A stretch of 64,000 nucleotides of DNA from Beta vulgaris subsp. vulgaris (lineage: Eukaryota; Streptophyta; Magnoliopsida; Caryophyllales; Amaranthaceae): NCBI RefSeq assembly GCF_026745355.1, contig NC_079209.1, positions 36,024,200 to 36,088,199 of the forward strand, read 5' to 3'. Position 1 is the first letter of the stretch. Every line of letters begins with the position of its first letter. Under the pieces are notes generated by a model. The model was given only the letters and a program-made list of their open reading frames with translations. It did not search any database and was not told where the DNA came from. Of this stretch, positions 34,219 through 43,999 are shown in pieces. The position numbers and the translations under genes were made by a program.

Positions 34219-36560
34219 ATGTTAGGCGGTTCTTCATCCTCTTCAGCTCCTTCTTCTGAGCACGTCAACGTTAGTAGTAGTCCGACGGACAACGGCAATA
34301 GCAGCAAGCGCAAACGTCGGCCTGCGGGAACTCCAGGTGACTTTAATGTACTTTCAAATATTGGGATGATCATATTACTATGCATATTGATATTATTCAC
34401 TTTCATGTGTATAATTTAGATCCAGATGCGGAGGTTGTATCGCTATCACCGAAGACACTCCTAGAATCGGACAGATACGTCTGCGAGATCTGCAATCAAG
34501 GATTTCAAAGAGACCAGAACTTGCAGATGCACAGAAGGCGGCATAAAGTGCCGTGGAAGTTGTTGAAGAGAGAAAATCCGGTGGTTCGGAAGCGGGTTTT
34601 TGTATGCCCAGAACCTACCTGTCTCCACCACGACCCATGCCATGCACTTGGCGATCTTGTTGGAATCAAAAAACACTTCCGCCGTAAGCACAGCAACCAT
34701 AAACAATGGGTCTGTGATAAGTGCTCTAAAGCTTACGCTGTTCAATCTGATTATAAAGCTCATCTCAAAACATGCGGCACTCGCGGCCACTCTTGTGATT
34801 GTGGCCGCGTTTTCTCCAGGTATCTTCATATATACCTCAATATATACCTTAACTTTTGGGTGAGTTCAGACATCTAATCTCCAAAAACAACACCCAACAA
34901 CTAATTAACAAAAGCTTTATATATATATATGGATCTAGTCTTTAGGGAAATAAAAATTAGGGGAAGAATTTCAACTCCTTTTTTTTTAATCGTTTCTTGG
35001 CGTTGGTGTTTTGACTTCATATTAAAGAATGCTGCTATAATTATTAATTTAATATATTCTATATTAAGTAAGTACCAATAAGGATATATACAAGTACAAA
35101 TTTTAACGTGTTTGAATGAATCCATTAATTAGGTAATGGAATTGGCTCCATTTCTATAATACTTAAAAAGGATATATTAGTATTAATATCATATAATTAA
35201 AAAACACATTTTCCAAGGAAAAGTTGTTATTGGCCGAGGTACCAAATCGTTTTCTTAAACTTCCATGCCAAAAGCATAATTAATGTCTAAAAGCATCCAT
35301 TTTCGAGGGACTGTTGTGAAAATGAAGGTATGGATTCATAACTTCTATCTCACAGTAATATGGCTGAATTTTATGAGCTTTGAGATATAGATGATCCTAG
35401 ATTATATATATTTTGGGGTTTTGTATAATGTATGTTTCTGGAAATGATTAATATTCTGCTTTAACATGTCATGTTGTAAATCCATCAATGACACTACCTC
35501 TACCTTCGTTTTCCTCTCCTTGTCTCTACTACGAATTCCTCAGTATAGAGACAAACCATGAAATGAAGATGGCTTTTGAATAAAACCCACTTTGTTGTAC
35601 CTTTTTCTAACATCCACCACTTACACAGTTGCACTGGGAAACTATTCAGTTTTAACTTACTCATTATGAATTTGACTAATTCCATTTTCCTTTTTGTTCT
35701 CTTTCTTATTGTCTACATCTTCCTATTCTTATAGAGTTGAAAGCTTCATTGAACACCAAGACGCTTGCCACATGGGCCGTCTCCGTTGTAGCGATCATCA
35801 TCATCATCATCCAAGTAATCCAAATCAACCATCACATCAGCAGCAACAGCAGCAACAGCAGCAACAGCAGCCAACTGTCTGTCTGTCACGCGCTGCTTCG
35901 AGCTCAAGTCCATCGAATGATACGACTAATAACATCACTGTTGCCGGTCCGTGGACAACCAATGGCATAACGATGGCAAAGCCCTCGGTTGCAGAGAATA
36001 ACCTTCACAATTTGGAGCTCCAACTCTCAGTTTCTCCCAAAGCTGCTGATCATGAGAACCACTCAACTCAACTTCAGCTATCTATTGGCTCCACCTCCGA
36101 CGTGGGCGAAAAGAACACTACAGAAACTAACTCAAACAATAAAGCTTCCACGTCAAGTCCGGCCTCGAATAATAATAACACGGCAACGCTCAAGGAACAA
36201 GCTAGCGAGCAACTGAGGCTGGCGATGGCGGAGAAAGCGTATGCTGAGGATGCAAGAAGAGAGGCGAAGCGTCATGTTGAGTTGGCGGAGAGAGAGTTTG
36301 CTAACGCTAAGCGTATTAGGCAACAAGCGCAAGCCGAATTAGATAAAGCTCAGGCACTCAAAGAGCATGCTATGAAACAGATCAGCTCCACTCTCATGCA
36401 AATTACTTGTCATGCGTGTAAACAACAGTTTCATGCCTCAATGATGATGACGACGACGACAATGACAACGGCAACAACAATGTCTTGTGCTCCGCAGATT
36501 GACGATCAGAACAGCTCTCTCGCTGAAAGCCAGGTTGTGGATGACAACAACCTGCACTAA
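34219..36560 (+). CDS. IDD14/15/16-like: INDETERMINATE DOMAIN C2H2 zinc-finger transcription factor, IDD14/15(SGR5)/16 branch; three coding exons
   Basis: The coding exons are 34219-34336, 34420-34819 and 35735-36560, with GT-AG introns and frame kept throughout (447 residues). The nuclear-signal-like KRKRRPAGTPDPDAEV precedes four zinc fingers: YVCEICNQGFQRDQNLQMH (C2H2), VCPEPTCLHHDPCHALGD...HFRRKH (C2H2), WVCDKCSKAYAVQSDYKAH (C2HC) and CDCGRVFSR/VESFIEHQDAC (C2HC). HKVPWKLLKRE and KQWVCDKCSKAYAVQ separate this branch from other IDDs. The third exon carries His5, an 11-residue Gln tract, the LQLSIGS block, a charged helix (LRLAMAEKAYAEDARREAKR) and a late CHACKQQFH motif typical of this branch. 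IDDs are nuclear DNA-binding regulators; in Arabidopsis this branch acts in shoot gravitropism, starch and auxin control. Exon 1 Met at 34219 follows CCCCCCAA and opens a Ser-rich amino end as in relatives. Which of the three paralogues it is cannot be settled here. Confidence 0.95.
34337..34419 (+). other. IDD intron 1
   Basis: It starts GTGACT and ends ATAATTTAG, 83 nt long, phase 1. It splits GTP-D-PDAEV. If retained, translation ends at 34417-34419 after 66 residues, with no zinc finger. Confidence 0.92.
34820..35734 (+). other. IDD intron 2, splits zinc finger 4
   Basis: It starts GTATCT and ends CTTATAG, 915 nt, AT-rich. It falls between CDCGRVFS-R and VESFIEHQDAC. Retention would end the protein at 34877 (191 residues, fingers 1-3 only). 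An in-frame ATG at 35694, 41 nt before the acceptor, could start a 288-residue product lacking fingers 1-3. Confidence 0.9.
35839..35871 (+). repeat. CAG/CAA trinucleotide tract (poly-Gln) in IDD exon 3
   Basis: Mixed CAG and CAA triplets encode 11 consecutive Gln residues. A (CAT)n tract encoding five His lies just upstream (about 35796-35813). Confidence 0.9.
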
Positions 36561-38521
36561 TTCATACCATGTAAAACCTCGTTAAAATATGTCTCTAATT
36601 CGTGATTGCTTTCATTTTAGAGGCATTAACTGATGAGATCATATGAATGGAGTGGCTATATTATGATAGTATAGTATCTACGAATGCGTTAGTAACACGG
36701 TGTTCATTGTTGGCTTTTTTTTTTTCTTTTTTTTTTTTGGTGGGGGTGGGGGAATGTTTGTCCATTTGTTAATTAGTTCGACAAAATCATAGATTAAATA
36801 ATAAGTAGAGATTTGCCTTCATTAAGGATGTTTTTGTTCCCTAATGTATGGTATTTAATTTTGTAATATGGAATATGATAAGGTGTTGTAATGTTCCCTT
36901 CATTGTGTCAAAAACATTTTATTAAATAGGAGCTTGTAAAAGGATGATGAGATGGATCTGTTAAATAAACTGGGTCCATTTTTTTTTTTAGGGGTTTCTT
37001 TATTTTGTTAGTAGTACTCTCATGTAAAATTGTTGAATATCTTCGGGTAATAGATACAGCGTCAGAATCTTATTTTGGACTATTCAATCAGAAATCTTTG
37101 TTGGGTTAAGTTGGTCAGAAGCATTGAGGGTGATGAAGTGACTTGACCCCTCCTCAAAACATTAAAGTAGTAGTATAATTTTCCAACTGACCAAAAAAAA
37201 TAAAATTTCATTGATTCATTCATTCATTTATCATTTATTCATCTATTTATTTACAAGACTAATGATAGAGAGAGAAAAAAGCAAGCTCTTTATTCACTGG
37301 CTTTTTTCCTGATGGTCCTTTTATAAATGCGAATAGAGATGAAAGACGCCATGTTTTTCAGTGCCAACAGTTGTAACGCTTAATGACAGATTCAGTCGTC
37401 GCTCTCAGTACTACTACCTTACTACTGCTACTCACACACAAACAAACTCTCCCCTAAATACATACTTTTCTCTCACTACATGGGAATCAGTGATGTTTCA
37501 GGCGAAAGAAGAGAGAGGATGCCTATCTTTCCATTTATGCAGAGACCAGCGACATAGGTTTGAGTTTGTATGATTTTTTTTAGTTGTCTCTAAGAAAAAC
37601 TGCGTGTGGTTGCTGTTAACTTTCAGGACTTGAACTAAAGCAGGAAAAAATAGGGTTATCATGATAGAGAAAGACTCAGGAAAAACCCTTAAAAAAATAA
37701 AATGTTCCTATTCGGCCCTTTTCTTTTTAGATCAACTTAGTTTTATTCAATTAAAGTCTGTTGATATAAACTGAACTGAATTAAAATGAATTTAATTATG
37801 TATTAAACTGAATTATTATAATGCATAGAGAACAAAAAAAACACCCAAAATCTGCCCATTTTCGTTATTAGTGTCATTTTTACAACATAAATGGTACTAG
37901 TTGAAAGAAATTTATATTGCAGTTTATCATATAAAGTCTAATTTTACAGTACATAAATATCTATAACAGTTAAAAGGAAGAAGAAAGGGGTGTCTAACTT
38001 TTTTTTTTCCTCACTAACTTTTTCCTTTTCATATCAACCATGTGCTTGTCTGTGCAGCTTTTCTTTTTTACAATTGCTATCGTTAGCCCACCCTGTGTTT
38101 CTCTTTCTATCTGGTACACCATGTGTTTGGATATAATTATGTATTGCTATTATTATTTTAATGAAATGTTTTTGTCCTATGGGCCAACTCACTGAGCTCA
38201 TCAGCTCCTCACCTCTTATCTGCTTTATGTTCTCAGCGTTGGTGTTATAGTAGTAATAACTTTTGCCCATATTACCATAACAAAAGGACGAGAGAAAAGG
38301 TAGACTGAACGATTCCTCTCAAGTTGACCGCATTTGAAATTGACATAAAGCTAAACCCCCTCTTATACATATTGGTTTCTTCCTCGTTTTCATTTTTAAC
38401 ATGCAATTATTTTAAATATAGTTATGGAAAGAGGTGTCAATTCAGTTCAACAATTTAATTATGGTTATATTCAAACAGTTTAGTTTATATCAGTTTAGTT
38501 TACTACAGTTGAAATTATTAA
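36561..38521. other. 3' flank of the IDD gene and intergenic DNA
   Basis: The first few hundred bases are probably 3' UTR (T-rich, with a poly-T/G-rich stretch near 36715-36755). Further on, ATTC-type simple repeats (37207-37250) and CAGTTCAGTTTA-like motifs (37740-37810 and 38440-38510) are seen. No convincing second gene. Confidence 0.55.
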
Positions 38522-38529
38522 GGGTGCGT

Positions 38530-38815
38530 TCTATTCAACTTATTAGCCCTGAACTTATTGAACCTTATCTGAACTGAACTTATTGAACCCGAAGTGAACT
38601 TATTGGAACTTATTAAACCTGATTGGGCCTGATTCAACTTATTGGACCTGATTGAACCTGATTGGAGCTTATTGGACCTTATTGGAACTTATTGACCTTA
38701 TTGAAAGTTATTAGACCTATTGGCCCTGATTGAAACTTATTAGACCTTATTGGACTTGATTGAAACTTATTAGACTTATTGGACCTGATTGAAACTTATT
38801 TGACCTTATTAGACA
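38530..38815. repeat. Subterminal TTATTGGACC/TGATTGAAACTTATT array, left
   Basis: Many degenerate copies of a 10-11-bp core (AACTTATTGGA, ACCTGATTGGA). The matching right array is at 40690-40875 in the same orientation. Confidence 0.8.
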
Positions 38816-39566
38816 AAAACATTGACCATGAATAACATAAATATTACCACTAACGTAAATACTACCCCTCAAAAATTTTTATGGAGTAATAATTATTATA
38901 ATTCGTCCTTTGAAAAATAATAATTATTAATTATCTCTTATGATAATTAATTTAACAAAAAAATTTAGTATTTATATATTTGCCTATACATAACTTTCAC
39001 CACTAATATATCTAATAGTCTTGTTTTGATTTTTAAAACAGTAGAAAATCAAAAATTAATTAACATTTATTGTTAACAGTTAAAATTGGCACATATAAAA
39101 TTCTCACTTCACTTTCATTAATGTGAAGGTAAGTAGATAGCATTAACTCCTTCCTTTCATTTCTTCTCCTTTCTTCTCTTTCATTTTGTGTATGTACTAG
39201 AAGATAAAAAGAAAACAAAAATAAAGAGAAAACAAATGCTCAAAATCACCGTAGCTTTCCATGACATTGCTTCATTCATTTCTTCTCCTTTCTTCCTTTT
39301 GTTTTTTCTTTTTTTTTTTTTTGCGTTTCTCCAATACTCCATTAGAGACACAAACACGAAGTCACCAATCATAATCACCCATCAATTTTCACTCATCCAC
39401 CTTCAACACCTCTCAGATTTTTTTCGTGCTAAGAGGAAAATAGTGTTCTTTGGGGTTGCAGTTTCGGGTCGAGAACAATTCAAGGAGCGGTTTTTTTGGG
39501 TCCTCTATTGAGTAATATTACTCTATTACATTCCCTAAGCAAGTAAGTTATAATCAAAGTTTTACT

Positions 39567-39775
39567 TGCTCGAGGTTTCACTGTTTTGTAGACATTTAGA
39601 GTTTCTGATTGTTTTCTTGCTTGAGGTTTCACTGTTTTGGAGACATTTTTAGTTTCCAATTGTTTTCTTGTTTGAGGTTTCACTGTTTTGGAGACATTTT
39701 TGTTTCCGATTGTTTTCTTGTTTGAGGTTGTACTGTTTTGGAGACATTTTTAGTCTCCGATTGTTTTCTTGCTAC
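39567..39775 (+). repeat. Minisatellite, about 54-57-bp unit, four copies
   Basis: Each unit contains GAGGTTTCACTGTTTTGGAG then ACATTTTTAGTTTCxGATTG and TTTTCTTG(C/T)TT. It lies inside the Harbinger element. Minus-strand frames here (VSKTVKPQARKQ) are translations of the repeat. Confidence 0.88.
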
Positions 39776-39997
39776 ATAGCTTGCACAGGGATTTGGTTTC
39801 TGCTTGATAATGAATTAAACTGAATGAAAAAATTGGAAGTATGTTATGTCAAGAACCTCATATGTTTTCTTGCAAAGCCAAATTATGAGGATTATTTCGT
39901 TGTGTTGATTATTCATTTACATCTTATGTTCCTTATTAACGTTGCTCAACACAAGATTCTTTAAGGTAATCCTTTCAGTGCTCAAGTAGTTGAAACC

Positions 39998-40198
39998 ATG
40001 GAACCAAGAGCTGATTTAAATTTGACTGACAAGATGAGAACAAAGAATATGGAGATAACTCGGAAGAAAATTGCAGATGAAATATGGTTGGATGTTGGTG
40101 AAGAAAACATATTGATTGAAGAGGATGATGTAGAAGATGAAGAAAGATACTCCGATGAAGAAAGATACTCTGGTGATGATAATGAAGCAATCAATTGA
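39998..40198 (+). pseudogene. Small acidic reading frame in the Harbinger element
   Basis: 66 residues, starting MEPRADLNLTDKMRTKNME and followed by TRKKIADEIWLDVG and an Asp/Glu-rich tail (EEDDVEDEERYSDEE). The R-K-x-I-A-D-E-I-W stretch faintly resembles the carboxyl end of plant PIF/Harbinger nucleases (RDxIAxxMW), but with no catalytic part visible this is only a guess. Confidence 0.3.
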
Positions 40199-40905
40199 TA
40201 ACATTTATATCTTTCATTGTTATTACTAACGAAAACATGTTATCTCTAGTTTTTTAAAGACGAATTGCAAAATATTGTAATTATAATAATAATAATTATT
40301 ATTATTATTATTAACCTTAATTATTTGACCATGATTATAATATTATTTAATAGCAATATGAATAATCAAATAATAGACAATAATACAAGTATAATACTAT
40401 ACATTGTGGTACTTTAATAAAAAATTCTAATAATAAATAATCAGCTAATAGTAATATGAAAATAAAATAATAGACATAATACAAATAAATAAAAAAAATA
40501 CATACTATACAAATAAATAATAAAAATAAGACTAATAAAAATAAATAATAAAATAATAGATACTAATACAAGTATAATACTATAAAATCATTGTGGTACT
40601 TTAATTAAAATTCTAATAATAACATAATCAACTAATAGTGATATGAAATTATGAATAACAAAATAATGGACAATAATACAAATGTTTATTAAACATTGAC
40701 TATTTGGATCTTATTGAACTTTATTAGACCTGATTGGAACTTATTGGACCTTATTAGACCTGATTGGAACTTATTGCACCTGATTGGAACTTATTGGACC
40801 TTATTAGACCTTATTGGAACTTATTGCCCTTATTAGACTTTATTGCAACTTATCTGAACTTATTGGACCTGAAACTTAATTTTTTAAGTTGAGCAGAAAG
40901 CACCC

Positions 40906-41547
40906 TAACATTTCAGTTCAGTTAATAAATTTTTCAGTTCAGTTTAATTCAGTTATTTTTCTTTTCAACTTCCATTCAGTTCAATTGCAGTTTAAACCAA
41001 TTTTATCCGAACAATTAAACCAACCAACAGTTGAATCCATAACAGTTAAAACACTTTGCAATTATTTTAAGTTTCGTTTCAGTTTATTTTAGTTATTGAC
41101 GAAAATCACATAAGTTCGACAATAATCGCATAGGTTCGGATAGAAATTAGTCACACTCTTGTATTTTTTCGATAAAAATGGAACTTCATGTCGGGTTTGA
41201 CCACCTGTTTTTTCGGGTTCGATTAAAATTAATGTAGCAAATAAGTATACTCTGACACTTGCCTCGAAAACAACCGATTCTATTAGACTTCACAAAAAAG
41301 TGTATGAAAGTAACATCGCTATCTGTGTACAAGACTGATATATTCGACAATTTGGAATAAGACAATTTTATATAAGTCGATATTCAAACTTTTAGTTGTA
41401 TGCAAATTACATCATATATGGTTAAAAAGCACGTCTCATATTAGTACAAATTCTTATAAACTTCTTCGAAAGACGAGTTAGACTTTTTTTAAAAGTCCAT
41501 TAGATCAATGTCTTATTCTTACTATATTAGATTAATAGATTAATAAA
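40906..41547. other. AT-rich intergenic DNA
   Basis: It begins with CAGTTCAGTT-like motifs that resemble those left of the Harbinger element, so both flanks may belong to one older repeat. Otherwise nothing recognised. Confidence 0.5.
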
Positions 41548-41718
41548 CACTAGTGGAAAAAAACGGAAGGGACGCGGTCAAAACAGCCCTAAGGGCTGCG
41601 TTTTTGGCTACCAGCCCTTCCATAGCAGCCCTTCCTTGTGCAAAGGGCTGCGGTTTTTGCTAAAGCCCACAGCTAGAGGTGTTAATGAGCCAGGGTGGCT
41701 CGCAAACTGTTCAAGCTC

Positions 41719-41836
41719 GGCTCGGTCAAAACCCAGTCAAAGCTCGGCTCGGGAGGGCTCGAGTCGAGTTCGAGATCGGCTCGGTCAAAACCCAGTCAAA
41801 GCTCGGCTCGGGAGGGCTCGAGTCGAGTTCGAGATC
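41719..41836. repeat. Perfect 59-bp tandem duplication
   Basis: Two identical 59-bp units (41719-41777 and 41778-41836), each starting GGCTCGGTCAAAACCC. The lack of any difference suggests a recent duplication inside an older hAT arm. Confidence 0.95.
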
Positions 41837-41941
41837 GGCTCGTGACCTTAGCGAGCCGAGCCTAGCCTAGTAGAGTTCGGCTCGAAAGTTCGTAAACATG
41901 TTCGTAAAATGTTTTAGATAGGCTTTATGTAAAAAAGTATT

Positions 41942-41990
41942 GTCCCACATCGTAGAAGAAAGTAAACACCAACCTTGTTTTCCCTATAAT
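41942..41990 (+). promoter_or_regulatory. snRNA-type promoter module 1 (USE + TATA)
   Basis: GTCCCACATCG (41942-41952) matches the plant snRNA upstream sequence element RTCCCACATCG except that the first base is the neighbouring T-G. TATAAT begins at 41985, leaving 32 nt between. No snRNA coding sequence follows. Confidence 0.55.
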
Positions 41991-42175
41991 CTTATTACCC
42001 TTTAAGTTCATTATAATTCTTGTTTGATTTGTCTTATTTTATAATGTTGGACAATCATTAAATATGCAAAGCCTAGAAACTTGGATTAGCATAAAATTAA
42101 CTCTTTTACTATATATAATTCTATCACTTTTCTTCTACCCATATTGGGAATATGAGGAACAATGCACAGTGTTTG

Positions 42176-42812
42176 TGAATTATTTAGTTAAGCTTTATAA
42201 GTCCCAAATCGGTGAGGCAAAAGCAAAACTTCACATCTCCAAATATAAAATGAGCATGATATGGAAAACAACTAAACCCATCTCTTCTTGGTGCTCGTTG
42301 TAGAGCGTAAGTGGGTTCCTTTGTTAGAATTTTGAAAGTCCCACATTGGGGAGGAAGCAAGAGTAACAAGGGACCTTTTGTATTATATGGGCATGCATAG
42401 ATAGGAGTACAATGTATGGTTATTGGGCTTGTCATATTTAATGAAAATTAGCCTAACATCCATACTTATAAAGAGTTTGACAAAAACATAATGTTGAACT
42501 TATTTATTTAAGATTTATAAGTCCCACATCGATGAGGCAAAAGCAAAACTTCACATCTCCAAATATAAAAGGCGCATGATAGAAGAATCTAAAGCACCCA
42601 TCACTTCTTTTTCTCGCTGCTCGCATATAGAGCATAATTGAGTTCCTTTGTTGGGATTTTAAAAGTCCCACATTGGGGAGAAAGCAAGAGTAATAAGGGA
42701 CCTCTTGTATTATATATGGGGTATAGTTAGGAGTAGAATGTATGGTTGTTGGGCTTACATTATTTAATGAAAAATAGCCTGACATCCATACTTATAAAAT
42801 GTTTGGCAAAAC
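42176..42812 (+). repeat. Tandem duplication of about 320 bp carrying four USE-TATA modules
   Basis: Unit A (about 42176-42490) and unit B (about 42496-42812) align along their length, from TTTATAAGTCCCAxATCG to CATCCATACTTATAAA. Each has a GTCCCA(C/A)ATCG motif (42201 and 42521) with ATATAAAA downstream, and a GTCCCACATTG motif (42338 and 42665) with TATTATAT downstream. In all four the gap is 32 nt. No RNA gene recognised after any of them. Confidence 0.75.
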
Positions 42813-42885
42813 ATTGGGCTATATCTAAAGTCTTGGTTAATGTTAAGCTAAGTTTTCTTTCAATTTTTAAAATTTTAATTACACA

Positions 42886-43310
42886 CTACTACATTAAAAG
42901 GCAAAGGCAACACAAAAAAATCGTTGCAATATGCCCAAAAGTCGTTGCAGTAGACCTATTGCAACGGTTTTGAACCATTGCATTTGGAGGCGTTGCAATA
43001 GGCCTAGTGCAACGACTTTTGGGACCTATTGCAACGGCTACCACAAAGCCGTTGCAATAGATGTAAAGAGTCGTTGCGTCATCTACAAGGTTTATTGCAA
43101 CGCCTCTATATCTATTGCAACACCATTCGACAGCTATTGCAACGACCCTAGTATTCATATTGTGTCCCATTTTGGCTTCTATAGCAACACTTCTGTATAT
43201 ATTGCAACACTATCATATAACTATTGCAACGCCTTTATGACAGAATTTTTTTTTCATTTTTTGTGGGGATATTGCAACTATTATTACTGTAACCTACCGA
43301 AAACCTATAA
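42886..43310. mobile_element. CACTA-type end, family G (ATTGCAACG), truncated
   Basis: CACTACTACATTAAAAGGC (about 42886) is a CACTA tip, followed by at least ten GTTGCAAT / ATTGCAACG motifs to about 43310. The opposite tip was not found, so it is truncated or captured within the hAT. Confidence 0.65.
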
Positions 43311-43639
43311 TATTACAGCCTGGATATATATTAGTAACGATGCAACAAATGCAAAAATACTCTTGAAATGCCAAAAATAATTGTCATATCCGTATTATAA
43401 TTTCCAAAACTAATTAAATTAAGAGTATACATGACAAATCCTAATTAACGAAAATTAATGTACTTAATCAAACTCAACTAATAAATATTTGTTTTAGTAC
43501 CACAAATACTTCTAATAAGTACATATAGATCATTTTCCTTCTAACCACCAAGTACCGCATCACTATAATATAGCTAACTAAATCTGGCCAATAGTATGTA
43601 TAGTAAGACGTCTACGTTTGATCTCCTCCAGTTGGTTCA

Positions 43640-43999
43640 TCATTCACCTAAAAATTCAAACATTGTAATAGTTAGTAAACGTACACCATAAACAACATAG
43701 AAAAAAAGAGAGAAAATTACAGTACTCCTATTATGTCCTAATCTAACATGAAGAGTATCTAAATATAATTTATGTGAGGTATTGAATGCAATAGAAATAG
43801 GATAAGAATGAATGAATTGAATGAAAGGACCAGCCATGAAGACATTCAAAAAATACACACCTCCAACCTTATTACCAAAAGCAAGTTTCTTGTTGACAGA
43901 AGATAGATATGTACAATTATGTTCATTAAAATGAGCATTAATCTTGCTATGAGCAACCAACTTCTCGACAGATAAGAGATTAGCTGAGCTTCGAGCCGA
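43640..43999 (-). pseudogene. Copia GAG-pre-integrase fragment inside the hAT
   Basis: On the minus strand, ANLLSVEKLVAHSKINAHFN continues through KLAFGNKVGGVYFLN and LDTLHVRLGHNRS. This matches the protease-to-integrase junction of copia Pol (NLLSVxKL...GK...GLYxL...LWHxRLGH). The usual WH before RLGH is altered. It is only about 120 codons and has no flanking LTR, so it is a captured or relic fragment next to the hAT subterminal repeats. Confidence 0.72.

Larger units (their letters stand above)
38522..40905. mobile_element. PIF/Harbinger (Tourist-like) element
   Basis: Tips GGGTGCGTTCTATTCAACTT and (reverse complement) GGGTGCTTTCTGCTCAACTT, flanked by TAA on both sides (38519-38521 and 40906-40908), fit PIF/Harbinger. 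Arrays of (GAACTTATTGGACCTGATTG)-like repeats lie at 38530-38815 and 40690-40875, both in the same orientation. The interior holds a minisatellite (39567-39775) and a small acidic frame (39998-40198). A complete DDE transposase is not visible. Confidence 0.82.

Noticed and set aside
37361..37573. 70-residue frame downstream of the IDD gene
   Set aside because: No motif, no splice context, no clear relation to a known plant protein.
39188..39511. 107-residue frame in the Harbinger element
   Set aside because: Phe/Lys-rich low complexity, no DDE or MYB-like features.
38530..40875. Regularly spaced short repeats suggesting a CRISPR-like array
   Set aside because: Units are degenerate, continuous and without unique spacers; they are transposon subterminal repeats in a plant genome.
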